A DNA stretch of 64,000 bases from Streptococcus parasanguinis (GTDB taxonomy: Bacteria > Bacillota > Bacilli > Lactobacillales > Streptococcaceae): positions 1 through 64,000 of the forward strand of contig NZ_JALDUR010000007.1 in NCBI RefSeq assembly GCF_023109675.1, given 5' to 3'. How positions within the stretch are numbered: position 1 is the stretch's first letter; every line of letters begins with the position of its first letter. Positions 17,297-26,368 of this stretch are shown one piece after another. The position numbers were made by a program, and so were the translations under genes. Below the pieces are notes generated by a model that searched no databases, was not told where the DNA came from, and was given only the letters and a program-made list of their open reading frames with translations.

Positions 17297-17368
17297 ATTT
17301 CACAAACTATATACCTTGGAGGGAGGTTTTATAAGCATTTTCAACTTCAAATAAACCATTTCACAAAC
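17297..17368 (-). promoter_or_regulatory. paired GTTTGTGAAAT boxes upstream of pdhA
   Basis: On the - strand the 11-mer GTTTGTGAAAT occurs twice (17297-17307 and 17358-17368), 61 bp apart, just upstream of the -35 element. TTGTGAAAT followed by ATTT resembles half of a Rex redox-repressor site (TTGTGA-N6-TCACAA), but the second half is poor. Spacing of about six helical turns would suit a cooperative regulator. Confidence 0.4.
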
Positions 17369-17397
17369 TTTTCTTTCATAAGATTACATTAAAATAT

Positions 17398-17428
17398 AAA
17401 AAAACCGATAGGATCCTATCCTACCGGT
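17398..17428 (-). terminator. terminator after the ATP-grasp gene
   Basis: Stem ACCGGTAGGATA / TATCCTATCGGT (on the - strand, with one mismatch), followed by seven T. It separates the ATP-grasp/esterase operon from the pdh promoter. Confidence 0.8.
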
Positions 17429-17435
17429 CGTTATC

Positions 17436-18602
17436 TTATGATTGGCGTTGGCCAAAGTCATGAATCATTTGTTCCAATTCTTCACGACTAGGTGTAGTAA
17501 GCATATAGAGGTAATCTCCCTGAAGTTCCGCAAAGGCCGCTGGCATGTCTTTCTTGACACGGAATTGATCATGGTATTTAGCCAAAACTTCTTCCTCTGA
17601 CAGAGCATAAGCTGCATTGGCACGACGAGAGGTTGCCAAGCAATAAAGAGGCTCAAACTCAGAAGCTGGGAAAGGTTCTCCTGCTACAATGGCGGCATAG
17701 CCACGGTACAAATCAATCGAGTGAGCGTAGTTGTAGACATCGATGGTAAAGCCACCTGCAGGGCGATTATTGTACTCTATCGCAATATAGTCATCCCCAT
17801 CGCGGAAGAACTCAATGTGGAAGAAACGTTCCTTCATGCCAAAAGCTTTGACAATGGCTTCCCCGTATTGACGCAATATTGGATCCATCTCTTTGAGGAC
17901 ATAATAAGAATTGTCCATCTTGTAGAGCATCAAATCGAGTGGCGTATAGGCATAGTCAAAAGTAGTCGAGAAGACAATATTACCATCGCGATCGACCAGA
18001 CCATCAAAGGTACAAATCTCACTAGAAGTGACGAATTTCTCAAAGAAATACTCCGTATGTCCATCCCATTCTGCCTTGAAATGATCTACATCTTCTGGTG
18101 TTTCAAGTTTAAAGGTCGCCGCTGCTCCTACTCCATTGTCAGGTTTGGCAATCAATGGCAACCCAATCTTCTTCACGGCCTTATCAATGTCTTTTTCTGT
18201 TTTAACCACAGCACCCGGAACGACTGGGACTCCAGCCTTCTTGAAGAGTTTCTTCATTTCGGATTTGAACTTGGTTTTCTTCAGATCTTTTGGCTTAGCC
18301 CCGAAGACATTGAATTGCTCCCGAAGCGCCGCATCCAATTCCAACCAGTATTCATTGTGGGATTCGATACGGTCGATTGGACCATGTTTGTAAAAGAGAA
18401 AGGCTACCGCACGCTTCACTTCATCCAGATTTTCCAAATTTTCAACACGGAAATATTCTGTTAAGCTGTTGCGCAAAGGCTCATCTAACTGTTCATATGG
18501 CTCTTGACCAATTCCCAAGACAGTAATCCCTTTATTAGCCAATTCAATTGTAAATTGTTGGAAGTTTTGTGGGTAATATGGTGAAATAACGATATAATTC
18601 AT
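17436..18602 (-). CDS. ATP-grasp domain protein of unknown substrate
   Basis: A 388-residue ATP-grasp enzyme. The N-terminal pre-grasp fold (about 1-100) precedes the nucleotide-binding lobe (GLPLIAKPDNGVGAAATF, about 147-164) and the metal-binding end of the grasp domain (FFHIEFFRDGDDYIAIEYNNRPAGG, about 259-283, with Glu263 and the E-x-N pair). The family joins a carboxylate to an amine or thiol using ATP. The substrate cannot be read from sequence. It follows two esterase-family genes with a 21-bp gap, which suggests a small pathway. It ends at a terminator. Confidence 0.75.
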   Translation of the reverse strand: MNYIVISPYYPQNFQQFTIELANKGITVLGIGQEPYEQLDEPLRNSLTEYFRVENLENLDEVKRAVAFLFYKHGPIDRIESHNEYWLELDAALREQFNVFGAKPKDLKKTKFKSEMKKLFKKAGVPVVPGAVVKTEKDIDKAVKKIGLPLIAKPDNGVGAAATFKLETPEDVDHFKAEWDGHTEYFFEKFVTSSEICTFDGLVDRDGNIVFSTTFDYAYTPLDLMLYKMDNSYYVLKEMDPILRQYGEAIVKAFGMKERFFHIEFFRDGDDYIAIEYNNRPAGGFTIDVYNYAHSIDLYRGYAAIVAGEPFPASEFEPLYCLATSRRANAAYALSEEEVLAKYHDQFRVKKDMPAAFAELQGDYLYMLTTPSREELEQMIHDFGQRQS

Positions 18603-18623
18603 TGAGGTCTCCTCCCTTTTTAC

Positions 18624-19364
18624 TTAAAGATGCATTTGGCCTAGGAAGTATGGCATTTGTTTGCGCCACCATTCCCAATCGTGGGCAACATCATGTCCCC
18701 ATTCAGCGAACCATGCAGGAATATTTTTGTGATCAAAGGCTTCTTTCAGTTTGTAGAAAGATGGAAGTCCATCTTGTTCCCAAGCTCCTAAACCAGTACA
18801 AATAACGATTTCGGCCTGACGGTAACGATCGATAAACCAGCCATCATTTTGGTTCCAAATATAATCAGATGGAGAATTTTGGTAAATGGCTTCATCGCCT
18901 CCAAAATCACCAACAAAGAAACGAGCGTCATAGACACCACTCAAGGCAATCACTTTGTTGAAGACATCTGGATGTTGCAAGAAGAAATTGAGCGCGTGGT
19001 AGGCTCCCATAGAGCAACCAGTTGTCATCATCGGATTAAACCAGCCTGTTTTGTGTTTGATAAAAGGAATGGCTTCTTCAATCACATAGCGTTCATAAGC
19101 TCGGTGCATTTCTGCTCGATCGTGAGGATTCTTCCAATTACAAAGCCAGCTATCACTATCCACACTCGAAAGGGTAAAGAATTGAACCCGTCCTTCTTCG
19201 ATAAACTGAGCACAAGCATCAATCATACCAAAGTCATAGTACTCGTTATGGCTTCCACCTGATGAAGCAAAGACTACAACAGGAATCCCTGCGTGTCCAT
19301 AGCGATTCAAATACATTTCACGGTTGAGTTGGCCACTCCAGTGGCTTAAATGTTCAATATTCAT
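18624..19364 (-). CDS. esterase-family alpha/beta hydrolase
   Basis: A 246-residue putative esterase. The nucleophile elbow is GCSMGAYHA (about 121-129); the oxyanion region is VVVFASSGGSHNEY. The likely catalytic histidine is in WGHDVAHDW near the C terminus. No signal peptide, so cytoplasmic. It is distinct in sequence from the hydrolase upstream but of the same esterase D/tributyrin-esterase superfamily. Middle gene of a three-gene operon with an ATP-grasp enzyme. Confidence 0.75.
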   Translation of the reverse strand: MNIEHLSHWSGQLNREMYLNRYGHAGIPVVVFASSGGSHNEYYDFGMIDACAQFIEEGRVQFFTLSSVDSDSWLCNWKNPHDRAEMHRAYERYVIEEAIPFIKHKTGWFNPMMTTGCSMGAYHALNFFLQHPDVFNKVIALSGVYDARFFVGDFGGDEAIYQNSPSDYIWNQNDGWFIDRYRQAEIVICTGLGAWEQDGLPSFYKLKEAFDHKNIPAWFAEWGHDVAHDWEWWRKQMPYFLGQMHL

Positions 19365-19403
19365 AAGTTCCCTCTTTCTCTATAATTCTTTATTTACAGG
19401 CTA

Positions 19404-20231
19404 TTAATCCCATTTTTCTGCCAAAAAACGAAGGCATTCTGGTAAATGTTCAGCCCAAGCTTCTTCATGGTGAATAGCACCGGATTGAATCCGAATGGCA
19501 ATATGATTGAGATCGACTCCTTGTTGAATGACATCGTGATAGTAACGAAGGGATGAGTCAATATAGGCTTGCTTGATATTCCCCGCCATCAGCGTTTTAT
19601 CTGTATCATCCGCCTCTTCAGTCCCCACATAGATGTAGATCCGTTGGTCTGAATATAATTTTTTGCGTTCAATATAATGATTGAAGGCATCTTGGTGCAG
19701 CCAGTTAGCGGATGAAAAGATACCTAAACAACCAATTTGATCTTGGTACTCTAAGCCCAAGAATTGGGTAATATTCCCACCCAAGGAAGAACCAATCATG
19801 GCCGTATGTTCTCGATCAGCAAGAGTCCGATATTCTTGGTCAATGAAAGGTTTCACCACCTCCATAACAAATTCGCCGTACTCAACTCCCTTGCCACCAA
19901 ATTGCATGCCAGGAATATTAGATTCCTTGTACTTCCAGGCAGAGTATTCGTTCATGCGTTGGAAACCATCATTATCGATCGCAACGACAATCATGCGACT
20001 AATATCTGGATTCCGCTTAATGGCTGGAATGACTTTCCAGGAATGACCCGCATAAGCTTCCTTGCTGTACAAAACGTTTTGTCCATCGTGGAAATAAACC
20101 ACAGGGTAACGTCTATCTGTATCCGTTTCATAATTCTTAGGTAATAAGACTCGCACACGACGGAGTTTTCCGGTATAAGGCACTTTCAACTCGTGTGTCT
20201 TCATATCTAAATAAAAATAGGATTTGTTCAT
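19404..20231 (-). CDS. esterase-family alpha/beta hydrolase
   Basis: A 275-residue hydrolase with the opening YPVVYFHDGQNVLY (oxyanion strand), nucleophile elbow IGSSLGGNITQ and a C-terminal HHEEAWAEHLPE likely to hold the catalytic His. The family includes enterochelin-esterase-like and S-formylglutathione-hydrolase-like enzymes. Predicted cytoplasmic. First gene of the operon with a second esterase and an ATP-grasp protein; the 39-bp gap to the next gene and lack of a terminator between them support co-transcription. Confidence 0.75.
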   Translation of the reverse strand: MNKSYFYLDMKTHELKVPYTGKLRRVRVLLPKNYETDTDRRYPVVYFHDGQNVLYSKEAYAGHSWKVIPAIKRNPDISRMIVVAIDNDGFQRMNEYSAWKYKESNIPGMQFGGKGVEYGEFVMEVVKPFIDQEYRTLADREHTAMIGSSLGGNITQFLGLEYQDQIGCLGIFSSANWLHQDAFNHYIERKKLYSDQRIYIYVGTEEADDTDKTLMAGNIKQAYIDSSLRYYHDVIQQGVDLNHIAIRIQSGAIHHEEAWAEHLPECLRFLAEKWD

Positions 20232-20324
20232 TGTCAGAAAACTCTCTATATTCTAAATTTTATTCATTATACCATTTTTAGAAGAAAAAGTCTGGATTTT
20301 CTCAAAACTTTTTCCTTTCTTGGG

Positions 20325-21659
20325 TTATTTTTCCATAAACTGAGCCAAATCTTGTAAAGAACGTTCGGCAATTTTCTCATAACGTTCCTTTTTATCCCGA
20401 ATGCGTGGTCCTTCTAGCTCTTTGATAATCCCGAAGTTGACATTCATGGGTTGGAAATGCTTGCTATCTGCATGGGTGATATAGTGAGCCAGGCTTCCGA
20501 TAGCTGTCGTTTTAGGGAAAATCGCTGCTTCTTCTCCTTTGAAAAGGCGAGCGGCATTGATTCCAGCTACCAAACCTGAGGCCGCTGACTCAACATAGCC
20601 TTCTACACCTGTCATTTGACCTGCAAAGAAGAGATTTGGTTGTTTCTTCGAGCGGTAGGTTTGTTCCAGCAGATTTGGAGAATCCATGTAGGAATTGCGG
20701 TGCATGACGCCGTATCTGACAAACTCCGCATGTTCCAAACCTGGAATCATTTGGAAGACCCGTTTTTGTTCGCCCCATTTAAGGTGAGTTTGGAAGCCGA
20801 CGATATTGTAGAGGCTGGCAGCCGCATTGTCTTGGCGCAACTGAACGACTGCGTAGGGTGTCTTAAACTCCCCATCACGTGGCCCTTTGTAATCATCTGG
20901 ATACTCGAGTCCAACTGGTTTCATAGGGCCATAGAGCATGGTTTTGATACCACGTTTGGCCATGACTTCAATGGGCATACAGCCTTCGAAATACTTTTCT
21001 TTTTCAAAAGAGTTGAGCGGGGCTTCTTCAGCATTGACCAAGGCCTCGTGGAAGTCCATAAACTCTTGCTTGGTCATTGGGCAGTTGAGATAAGCTGCTT
21101 CTCCCTTGTCATAGCGTGACTTGAGATAGACCTTGTTCATATCGACAGTATTGACATCGATGATTGGAGCTGCTGCATCATAAAAATAGAAACCATCACC
21201 ACCATTGAGCGCGTGGATCTTTTCTGCCAAGGCATCGCTGGTTAGAGGCCCTGTTGCGACCACTGTGATGGCATCTGTCGGCAATTCCGTAATTTCATCG
21301 CGAATCACTTCAATGAGAGGGTGTTGGGACACCTTCTCCGTCACCCGGCTAGCAAAGCCTTCTCGGTCCACAGCCAGCGCTCCACCGGCTGGTACACGAG
21401 TCGCTTCCGCTGCTTCAAGGATGACAGAACCCAGACGACGCATTTCTTCTTTGAGGAGACCGACAGCATTGGTGAGAGAATCCCCACGAAGAGAGTTGGA
21501 ACACACTAACTCAGCAAAGTTGTCTGTTTTGTGTTGCGGAGTGGATTTGACGCCACGCATTTCATAAAGCTTGACCGGAATTCCCTGTTGGGCAATCTGG
21601 TAAGCTGCTTCCGAGCCTGCAAGGCCCGCACCGATCACATTGATATAAGATTGAGACAT
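20325..21659 (-). CDS. trmFO: tRNA (uracil-54-C5) methyltransferase, folate- and FAD-dependent
   Basis: 444 residues from ATG 21659. TrmFO methylates U54 in the T loop of tRNA using methylenetetrahydrofolate and FADH2. It opens with the flavin-binding [18 protein letters not shown]. Further family segments are [12 protein letters not shown] (about 50-61), [12 protein letters not shown], and [16 protein letters not shown] near the C terminus (about 350-365). The longer frame start 19 codons upstream lacks a ribosome-binding site. It is the usual neighbour of topA in streptococci; here the sat-like pair lies between. It ties to the folate pool used by thyA and dfr elsewhere in the window. Confidence 0.93.
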   Translation of the reverse strand: MSQSYINVIGAGLAGSEAAYQIAQQGIPVKLYEMRGVKSTPQHKTDNFAELVCSNSLRGDSLTNAVGLLKEEMRRLGSVILEAAEATRVPAGGALAVDREGFASRVTEKVSQHPLIEVIRDEITELPTDAITVVATGPLTSDALAEKIHALNGGDGFYFYDAAAPIIDVNTVDMNKVYLKSRYDKGEAAYLNCPMTKQEFMDFHEALVNAEEAPLNSFEKEKYFEGCMPIEVMAKRGIKTMLYGPMKPVGLEYPDDYKGPRDGEFKTPYAVVQLRQDNAAASLYNIVGFQTHLKWGEQKRVFQMIPGLEHAEFVRYGVMHRNSYMDSPNLLEQTYRSKKQPNLFFAGQMTGVEGYVESAASGLVAGINAARLFKGEEAAIFPKTTAIGSLAHYITHADSKHFQPMNVNFGIIKELEGPRIRDKKERYEKIAERSLQDLAQFMEK

Positions 21660-21813
21660 GACACTAATACCTCTTTGGGTATCAAACCACCTCACTGAAC
21701 TGTTAGACACCCACAAATCTTTCTAATTTTCTACTTGGTCCATTATACCAAAAAGCCAAGTAAAAAGACAGGGAGGCTTTTCCTTCCTGTCTTAGACTTT
21801 ACTATTTATTTTC

Positions 21814-22518
21814 TTATAGACACAACCAAGCTGCTAAGAGGGCAGATAGGATACTGAACAAGGACCCGATCAAGTAATACTCCGCAAAGGCTGGATCCTC
21901 CGAAATTTTATTGTAGCGAGCGATGGACTTGGCAGTAAAGACTAGGCCGATAGAAGCAAATTGCCCATAGATGAGACAGGCACCAATCACCAAACGCTCT
22001 AAAAAGCCAATCATGGAACCAGCCCCAGTGATCGTATCCATTTTCTTCTTGCTGGTGGGTTGATACTTGGCAAACAGAATTTTAAAGGCAATATTGCTTG
22101 GTTTCCCAACTAGGAGAACATAAAAAATTAGATTTAAAGTGTCCAGAGGCAGATAGGTCGAACCATTCTTCGCTTCTAAAAGGACTAGACAGCTAATGAT
22201 GCTGACATGCAAGACTTGATCCAAGGCAAAGGTCCAGGCGGTTGGTAATTTCAATTGCTTCTGCACGATCGGTTTTAAGAAATCTATTCCAGCATGAGTT
22301 AGTAGAATGACCAAACAAATCCACCACAAGTCTATATGACAGAGAGAAACCACTATCAGAGGCAGTGCTACATATAGAATGTGAAGCCCGAGCACCTTCT
22401 TATCCTGATCCTTGCGATCCGCCATCTTTTGACTTTGAAAATAATAATCCGATAACAAATGACAAATCAACAAGAGGATCAAGTATGGATTCATTACGAT
22501 ACTAGACAATCCGCTCAT
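21814..22518 (-). CDS. DUF3307 membrane protein (SatE-like)
   Basis: A 234-residue polytopic membrane protein with about six segments. The family mark is the N-terminal NPYLILLLICHLLSDYYFQ with the conserved H-L-x-x-D-(F/Y)-x-x-Q pattern, plus THAGIDFLK. ATG 22518 is chosen because AAAGGAGAGGCCC precedes it; it overlaps the end of satD by 17 bp, indicating coupling. SatE in S. mutans lies in the acid-tolerance sat operon, but the biochemical role is unknown. Confidence 0.7.
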   Translation of the reverse strand: MSGLSSIVMNPYLILLLICHLLSDYYFQSQKMADRKDQDKKVLGLHILYVALPLIVVSLCHIDLWWICLVILLTHAGIDFLKPIVQKQLKLPTAWTFALDQVLHVSIISCLVLLEAKNGSTYLPLDTLNLIFYVLLVGKPSNIAFKILFAKYQPTSKKKMDTITGAGSMIGFLERLVIGACLIYGQFASIGLVFTAKSIARYNKISEDPAFAEYYLIGSLFSILSALLAAWLCL

Positions 22519-23179
22519 GGGCCTCTCCTTTCTCTAAGTTTTGAATACAAGCTAGTGTTGCTGCTCGTCCCCGTAAATAAACACGAATACTGCTACTCTT
22601 TAAGCGCTTGGACAGGGCGCTTGGGTTGATGGCTAGCGCTTGGGCCAATTCCTGTTGGCTAAAGCTTTCACTATAGACAGATCTCTTTAGCAGATTGAGC
22701 AGAATCTCATCCTGACTCTCTCGCCAACCCGAACGTATGGCTTCTCCGGAAGCGATGAGCGCATTCACCACTAAGTCCTGGCTGTCATTACCGCTCAAAA
22801 AATAAATCTGGGTGTTGCCATAATCATTTTTCTGATGAACCAGATTAATAGCTGCACGAGCATTCCAATAGGCTGGTCCATCTGCACCGATACTTTGCAG
22901 GGGATCGATATCCGTTACAATCTCCCCAAGGCCAATACCGAAACGAAGTTGAGTCGGTTTTAGTTCTGAACGCAGGGTATCAATGATTTGAAAAATCGGA
23001 GCATCCACTTTTAAAAGCGCCTGAAACTCATCGCCCAAAGTTAAGGTAAAAGCCGATGCTAGGCAGTCTTTAAAAAGCTCATTGATCTTTTGAAGCGTTT
23101 TTTCTAACTGTTTTTGCAGGTCAAAACGTTCTTGTACGATTTTGGAATCAATCACATCTGCAATCAAAGCAAGATACAT
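22502..23179 (-). CDS. satD: SatD-family protein with C-terminal HTH
   Basis: 225 residues. The N-terminal part (MYLALIADVIDSKIVQERFD, then FTLTLGDEFQALL) matches the SatD family. The C-terminal part SFSQQELAQALAINPSALSKRLKSS (about 172-196) is a clear helix-turn-helix, so it probably binds DNA. The promoter region just upstream holds three copies of a TGTCTATTATAAC element overlapping possible -10 sites, an obvious candidate target for self-control. Its partner gene overlaps downstream. The first part of the protein resembles nucleotide-cyclase-like folds only loosely; no catalytic claim is made. Confidence 0.7.
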   Translation of the reverse strand: MYLALIADVIDSKIVQERFDLQKQLEKTLQKINELFKDCLASAFTLTLGDEFQALLKVDAPIFQIIDTLRSELKPTQLRFGIGLGEIVTDIDPLQSIGADGPAYWNARAAINLVHQKNDYGNTQIYFLSGNDSQDLVVNALIASGEAIRSGWRESQDEILLNLLKRSVYSESFSQQELAQALAINPSALSKRLKSSSIRVYLRGRAATLACIQNLEKGEAHERIV

Positions 23180-23194
23180 AAGCCCACCTCCTTA

Positions 23195-23268
23195 TGTCTA
23201 TTATAACGAAAAAAATAAAAAATGTCTATTATAACAGACATTTATAAAAATTTCCGTTATAATAGACA
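23195..23268 (-). promoter_or_regulatory. triple operator/promoter of satD-satE
   Basis: Three copies of one element occur in 74 bp: TGTCTATTATAACG (23195-23208), a full palindrome ATGTCTATTATAACAGACAT (23222-23241) and an inverted copy GTTATAATAGACA (23256-23268). Each contains a TATAAT-like -10 on one strand. Binding of a repressor would directly cover the promoter. The neighbouring SatD HTH protein is the natural candidate. Confidence 0.65.
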
Positions 23269-23285
23269 TTGAATCGTTTGAAAGC

Positions 23286-25373
23286 TTATTTCACTTTTTC
23301 TTCTTCGTAGTCGCCATTGCTACATACGACTTGTTTGCCGCCACCACGAACTTTTTTCTCAACTAAGTAGTGGCCACATTTTGGACAATCCCGACCGATC
23401 GGCTTATCCCAAGAGGTAAATTCACACTCTGGGTAGCGATTGCATCCATAGAAGATACGGTTCCGCTTGGTTTTGCGTTCGATGATTTGTCCCTGATGAC
23501 ACTCAGGACACTCCACGCCGATTTCTTTGACAATGGCCTGGGTATGACGACAATCTGGGAAATTGCTACAAGCATAGAACTTTCCAAAACGTCCTAATTT
23601 AATCACCATCGGGCTACCACAGACTTCACAATCAAAACCAGCTGGTTCGTCTTTAATTTGGATTTTTTCCATCTCTTCTTCAGCCTTTGCGACCTCTTTA
23701 GAAAATGGTTTGTAGAAAGCATCGATGACTTTTTGCCACTCTTCTTTTCCAAGTTCGACATCATCGAGTTTACCTTCCATCTCTGCTGTGAAGGTCACGT
23801 TGACAATATCTGGGAAGAATTCAACGATCAGTTTATTAACGATTTCCCCTAACTCTGTTGGTTCAAAGCGTTTGGCTACCAGCTTCACATAATAGCGTTT
23901 TTGAATGGTCTCAATCGTCGGAGCATAGGTTGAAGGACGACCAACCCCATTTTCTTCTAAGGTCTTAATCAAGGTTGCTTCAGAATAACGAGCTGGTGGT
24001 TGAGTAAAGTGTTGCTCAGGCTTGCTATTGACTTGCTTAACGATATCGCCTTCTACCATATCCGGCAACATCTTGTTCTTATCTGAGTCGTTATAAATAG
24101 CCAAATAACCATCAAATTTCACCTGGCTTCCATTTGCCGTATACTGAACCCCATTTTGACCTAAACGGACATTCATGGTATCAAAGACAGCTGCAGTCAT
24201 TTGACTAGCTACAAAGCGGTTCCAAATCAAGGTGTAGAGCTTGAGCTGGTCCTTGTCGAGGTACTTGGCAATGCTCTCAGGAGTATTGAAGACGCTGGAT
24301 GGACGAATCGCTTCGTGGGCATCTTGGGCACCAGAAGCATTTTTCACGCGGCTTCCATGCTTGGAATATTTCTCACCGAAGCGATCCACGATAAAGTTCG
24401 CTGCCTCATTTTGCGCAACTGGACTGATCCGTGTAGAATCGGTACGCATATAGGTAATCAAACCTTGAACACCAGAGCCAATATTAATTCCTTCATACAA
24501 CTGCTGGGCGACCATCATGGTCTTACGCGTACGGAAGTTGATCTTATTGGCAGCATCCATCTGCATGGAAGAGGTGGTGTAGGGAAGTGGCGCATTCCGA
24601 CGACGTTCTTTCTTTTCCACCTTTTCAACGGTAAAATCTTTGCCATCTAAGCGTTCAAGAACAGCTTTCACCTCTTCATTGGTGTTGAGCTTCATCTTCT
24701 TGCCATCAATCCCATAGAAGCTGGCTTGGAATTGCTTGGTCCCTTTTTTGAAGACACCATCAATGGTCCAGTATTCTTCCGGCTTGAAATCATTAATTTC
24801 ATTTTCACGATCAATGATTAATTTGAGGGCAACTGATTGCACCCGCCCTGCAGAAAGTCCTTTTTTAACCTTTTTCCAAAGAATAGGCGAGATAGAATAC
24901 CCTACAATCCGGTCCAAGACCCGACGTGCTTGTTGGGCATCGACCAAGTCCATATTGATTTGGCGCGGTTCTTTAAAGGCATTTTTTACTGCATCCTTGG
25001 TGATTTCGTTAAAGACCACACGGTTCTTTTCTTTGGCATCCAAGTTCAAAATATGTGCTAAATGCCAAGAAATAGCTTCTCCCTCACGGTCCGGGTCACT
25101 TGCGAGAAAGACTTGCTTAGCTTTTTTAGCTTCTTTTTTCAAATCATTGATCAAGGGACCTTTCCCGCGAATATTGATATACTCCGGTTCATAGTTATTG
25201 TCGAAGTCGATCGACATGGTTGATTTTTTCAGGTCCCGAATATGACCAACACTAGCCATGACTTTGTAATTACGACCAAGGTATTTTTCGATTGTTTTGG
25301 CCTTAGCAGGAGACTCCACAATCACCAAATTTTTCTTGGTTGTACTACTTTTCCTTTTTGTTTTTGTTACCAC
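23286..25373 (-). CDS. topA: DNA topoisomerase I
   Basis: A 695-residue type IA topoisomerase that relaxes negative supercoils. Toprim domain: [17 protein letters not shown] (about 17-33) and the acidic triad SDPDREGEA (about 92-100). Active-site tyrosine is in [10 protein letters not shown] (about 308-317). Three C-terminal zinc ribbons, starting [15 protein letters not shown] and CPKCGHY, bind DNA. GTG start at 25373. It has its own promoter (TTGACA/TAAACT at 25407-25435) and lies downstream of dprA as in pneumococcus. Confidence 0.96.
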   Translation of the reverse strand: MVTKTKRKSSTTKKNLVIVESPAKAKTIEKYLGRNYKVMASVGHIRDLKKSTMSIDFDNNYEPEYINIRGKGPLINDLKKEAKKAKQVFLASDPDREGEAISWHLAHILNLDAKEKNRVVFNEITKDAVKNAFKEPRQINMDLVDAQQARRVLDRIVGYSISPILWKKVKKGLSAGRVQSVALKLIIDRENEINDFKPEEYWTIDGVFKKGTKQFQASFYGIDGKKMKLNTNEEVKAVLERLDGKDFTVEKVEKKERRRNAPLPYTTSSMQMDAANKINFRTRKTMMVAQQLYEGINIGSGVQGLITYMRTDSTRISPVAQNEAANFIVDRFGEKYSKHGSRVKNASGAQDAHEAIRPSSVFNTPESIAKYLDKDQLKLYTLIWNRFVASQMTAAVFDTMNVRLGQNGVQYTANGSQVKFDGYLAIYNDSDKNKMLPDMVEGDIVKQVNSKPEQHFTQPPARYSEATLIKTLEENGVGRPSTYAPTIETIQKRYYVKLVAKRFEPTELGEIVNKLIVEFFPDIVNVTFTAEMEGKLDDVELGKEEWQKVIDAFYKPFSKEVAKAEEEMEKIQIKDEPAGFDCEVCGSPMVIKLGRFGKFYACSNFPDCRHTQAIVKEIGVECPECHQGQIIERKTKRNRIFYGCNRYPECEFTSWDKPIGRDCPKCGHYLVEKKVRGGGKQVVCSNGDYEEEKVK

Positions 25374-25406
25374 GTTTTATCCCTCTGTATTGTATAAATC
25401 TCATTG

Positions 25407-25435
25407 AGTTTAATACATTTTAAGAAAGATGTCAA
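25407..25435 (-). promoter_or_regulatory. topA promoter
   Basis: Leftward TTGACA (25430-25435), 17-bp spacer, TAAACT (25407-25412), about 30 bases from the GTG start. It begins only about 25 bp after the dprA stop codon, and no terminator intervenes. Confidence 0.7.
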
Positions 25436-25459
25436 CTAGGAACTTCTCCTATAGGAAAA

Positions 25460-26308
25460 TCACAATTCGTATTTCAATTCATCAAGAATGTCCTGGCCTG
25501 AGGTGACAAGCTTTGCACCTTCTTGAATCAGATGATGGCAGCCTGCAGATTTTCCATCTAAAATATTTCCTGGAATAGCAAAAACGTCTCGGCCTTCTTC
25601 CATAGCACGCTCACAAGTAATCAAACTGCCTGAACGGAGTCGAGCTTCTGCCACAATCACAGCTTGACAGAGGCCTGCAATGATGCGATTTCGCTCAGGA
25701 AAATGAAACTTAAGTGGTTCCTGTCCTGGACCATACTCGCTCAAGATCAGATGGTGTTCCCCCATATGTGTCTGCAGTCTTTGATTGCTTTTAGGATAAA
25801 AGACATCCAGTCCCGTTCCTATCACTCCGATGGTCTTGCCACCATTTCGTATACTGGCATAATGAGCGGTCGCATCAATTCCTTTAGCAAGTCCACTAAC
25901 AATGACCAGTTCATTTCCAAGTTCTTTAATAATCTTCTCTACAGAACGAACCCCTTCTCGCGTGGTCTCGCGAGCTCCAACAACTGCAATCTTCGGTTTG
26001 CTTAACAGTTGCAAATCCCCTTGGTAAAAAAGGAGTACAGGAGGATTGTAGATCTGTAGCAATTCCTCAGGGTATTCAGGATCAAAAATGGATAGAGATG
26101 GGAACCGTTCAAACTCCTTGTGTAAATGGTCTTCATCCAGTTGCCGGTATTTGTCTACAAAATGAATAATACTGCGACAGCGAGCGATCCTTGCTATCTC
26201 TTCTAAGCTTGGTAAGACTTGCTCTTTCCTACAGTAGTCCAAGACTCTCAAGACTTGCTCATTTGATAAACCGGCTTCTTTTAATTTAAAGATTTCAAAT
26301 TTCTCCAT
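25460..26308 (-). CDS. dprA: DNA processing protein DprA
   Basis: 282 residues from ATG 26308 (GAAGG five bases before); a GTG two codons earlier is the alternative. DprA protects incoming single strands and loads RecA during natural transformation. SAM-like N-terminal domain (about 1-90), then the extended Rossmann fold with VVGARETTREG, IVSGLAKGID, IGTGLDVFYPK, LSEYGPG, FPERNRIIAGL and RSGSLIT. The length equals pneumococcal DprA, implying a potentially competent host. No combox-like sequence was located with confidence in the short upstream gap. Confidence 0.95.
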   Translation of the reverse strand: MEKFEIFKLKEAGLSNEQVLRVLDYCRKEQVLPSLEEIARIARCRSIIHFVDKYRQLDEDHLHKEFERFPSLSIFDPEYPEELLQIYNPPVLLFYQGDLQLLSKPKIAVVGARETTREGVRSVEKIIKELGNELVIVSGLAKGIDATAHYASIRNGGKTIGVIGTGLDVFYPKSNQRLQTHMGEHHLILSEYGPGQEPLKFHFPERNRIIAGLCQAVIVAEARLRSGSLITCERAMEEGRDVFAIPGNILDGKSAGCHHLIQEGAKLVTSGQDILDELKYEL

Positions 26309-26368
26309 GGTCACCTTCTACTTCCTCTCACTTATTTATTCGAAAAAGAAAAGAAAAAAGCTCTATTT

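Noticed and set aside
17721-18464. A 247-codon + strand frame antisense to the ATP-grasp gene
   Set aside because: No family motif or ribosome-binding site; the ATP-grasp motifs on the - strand are clear.
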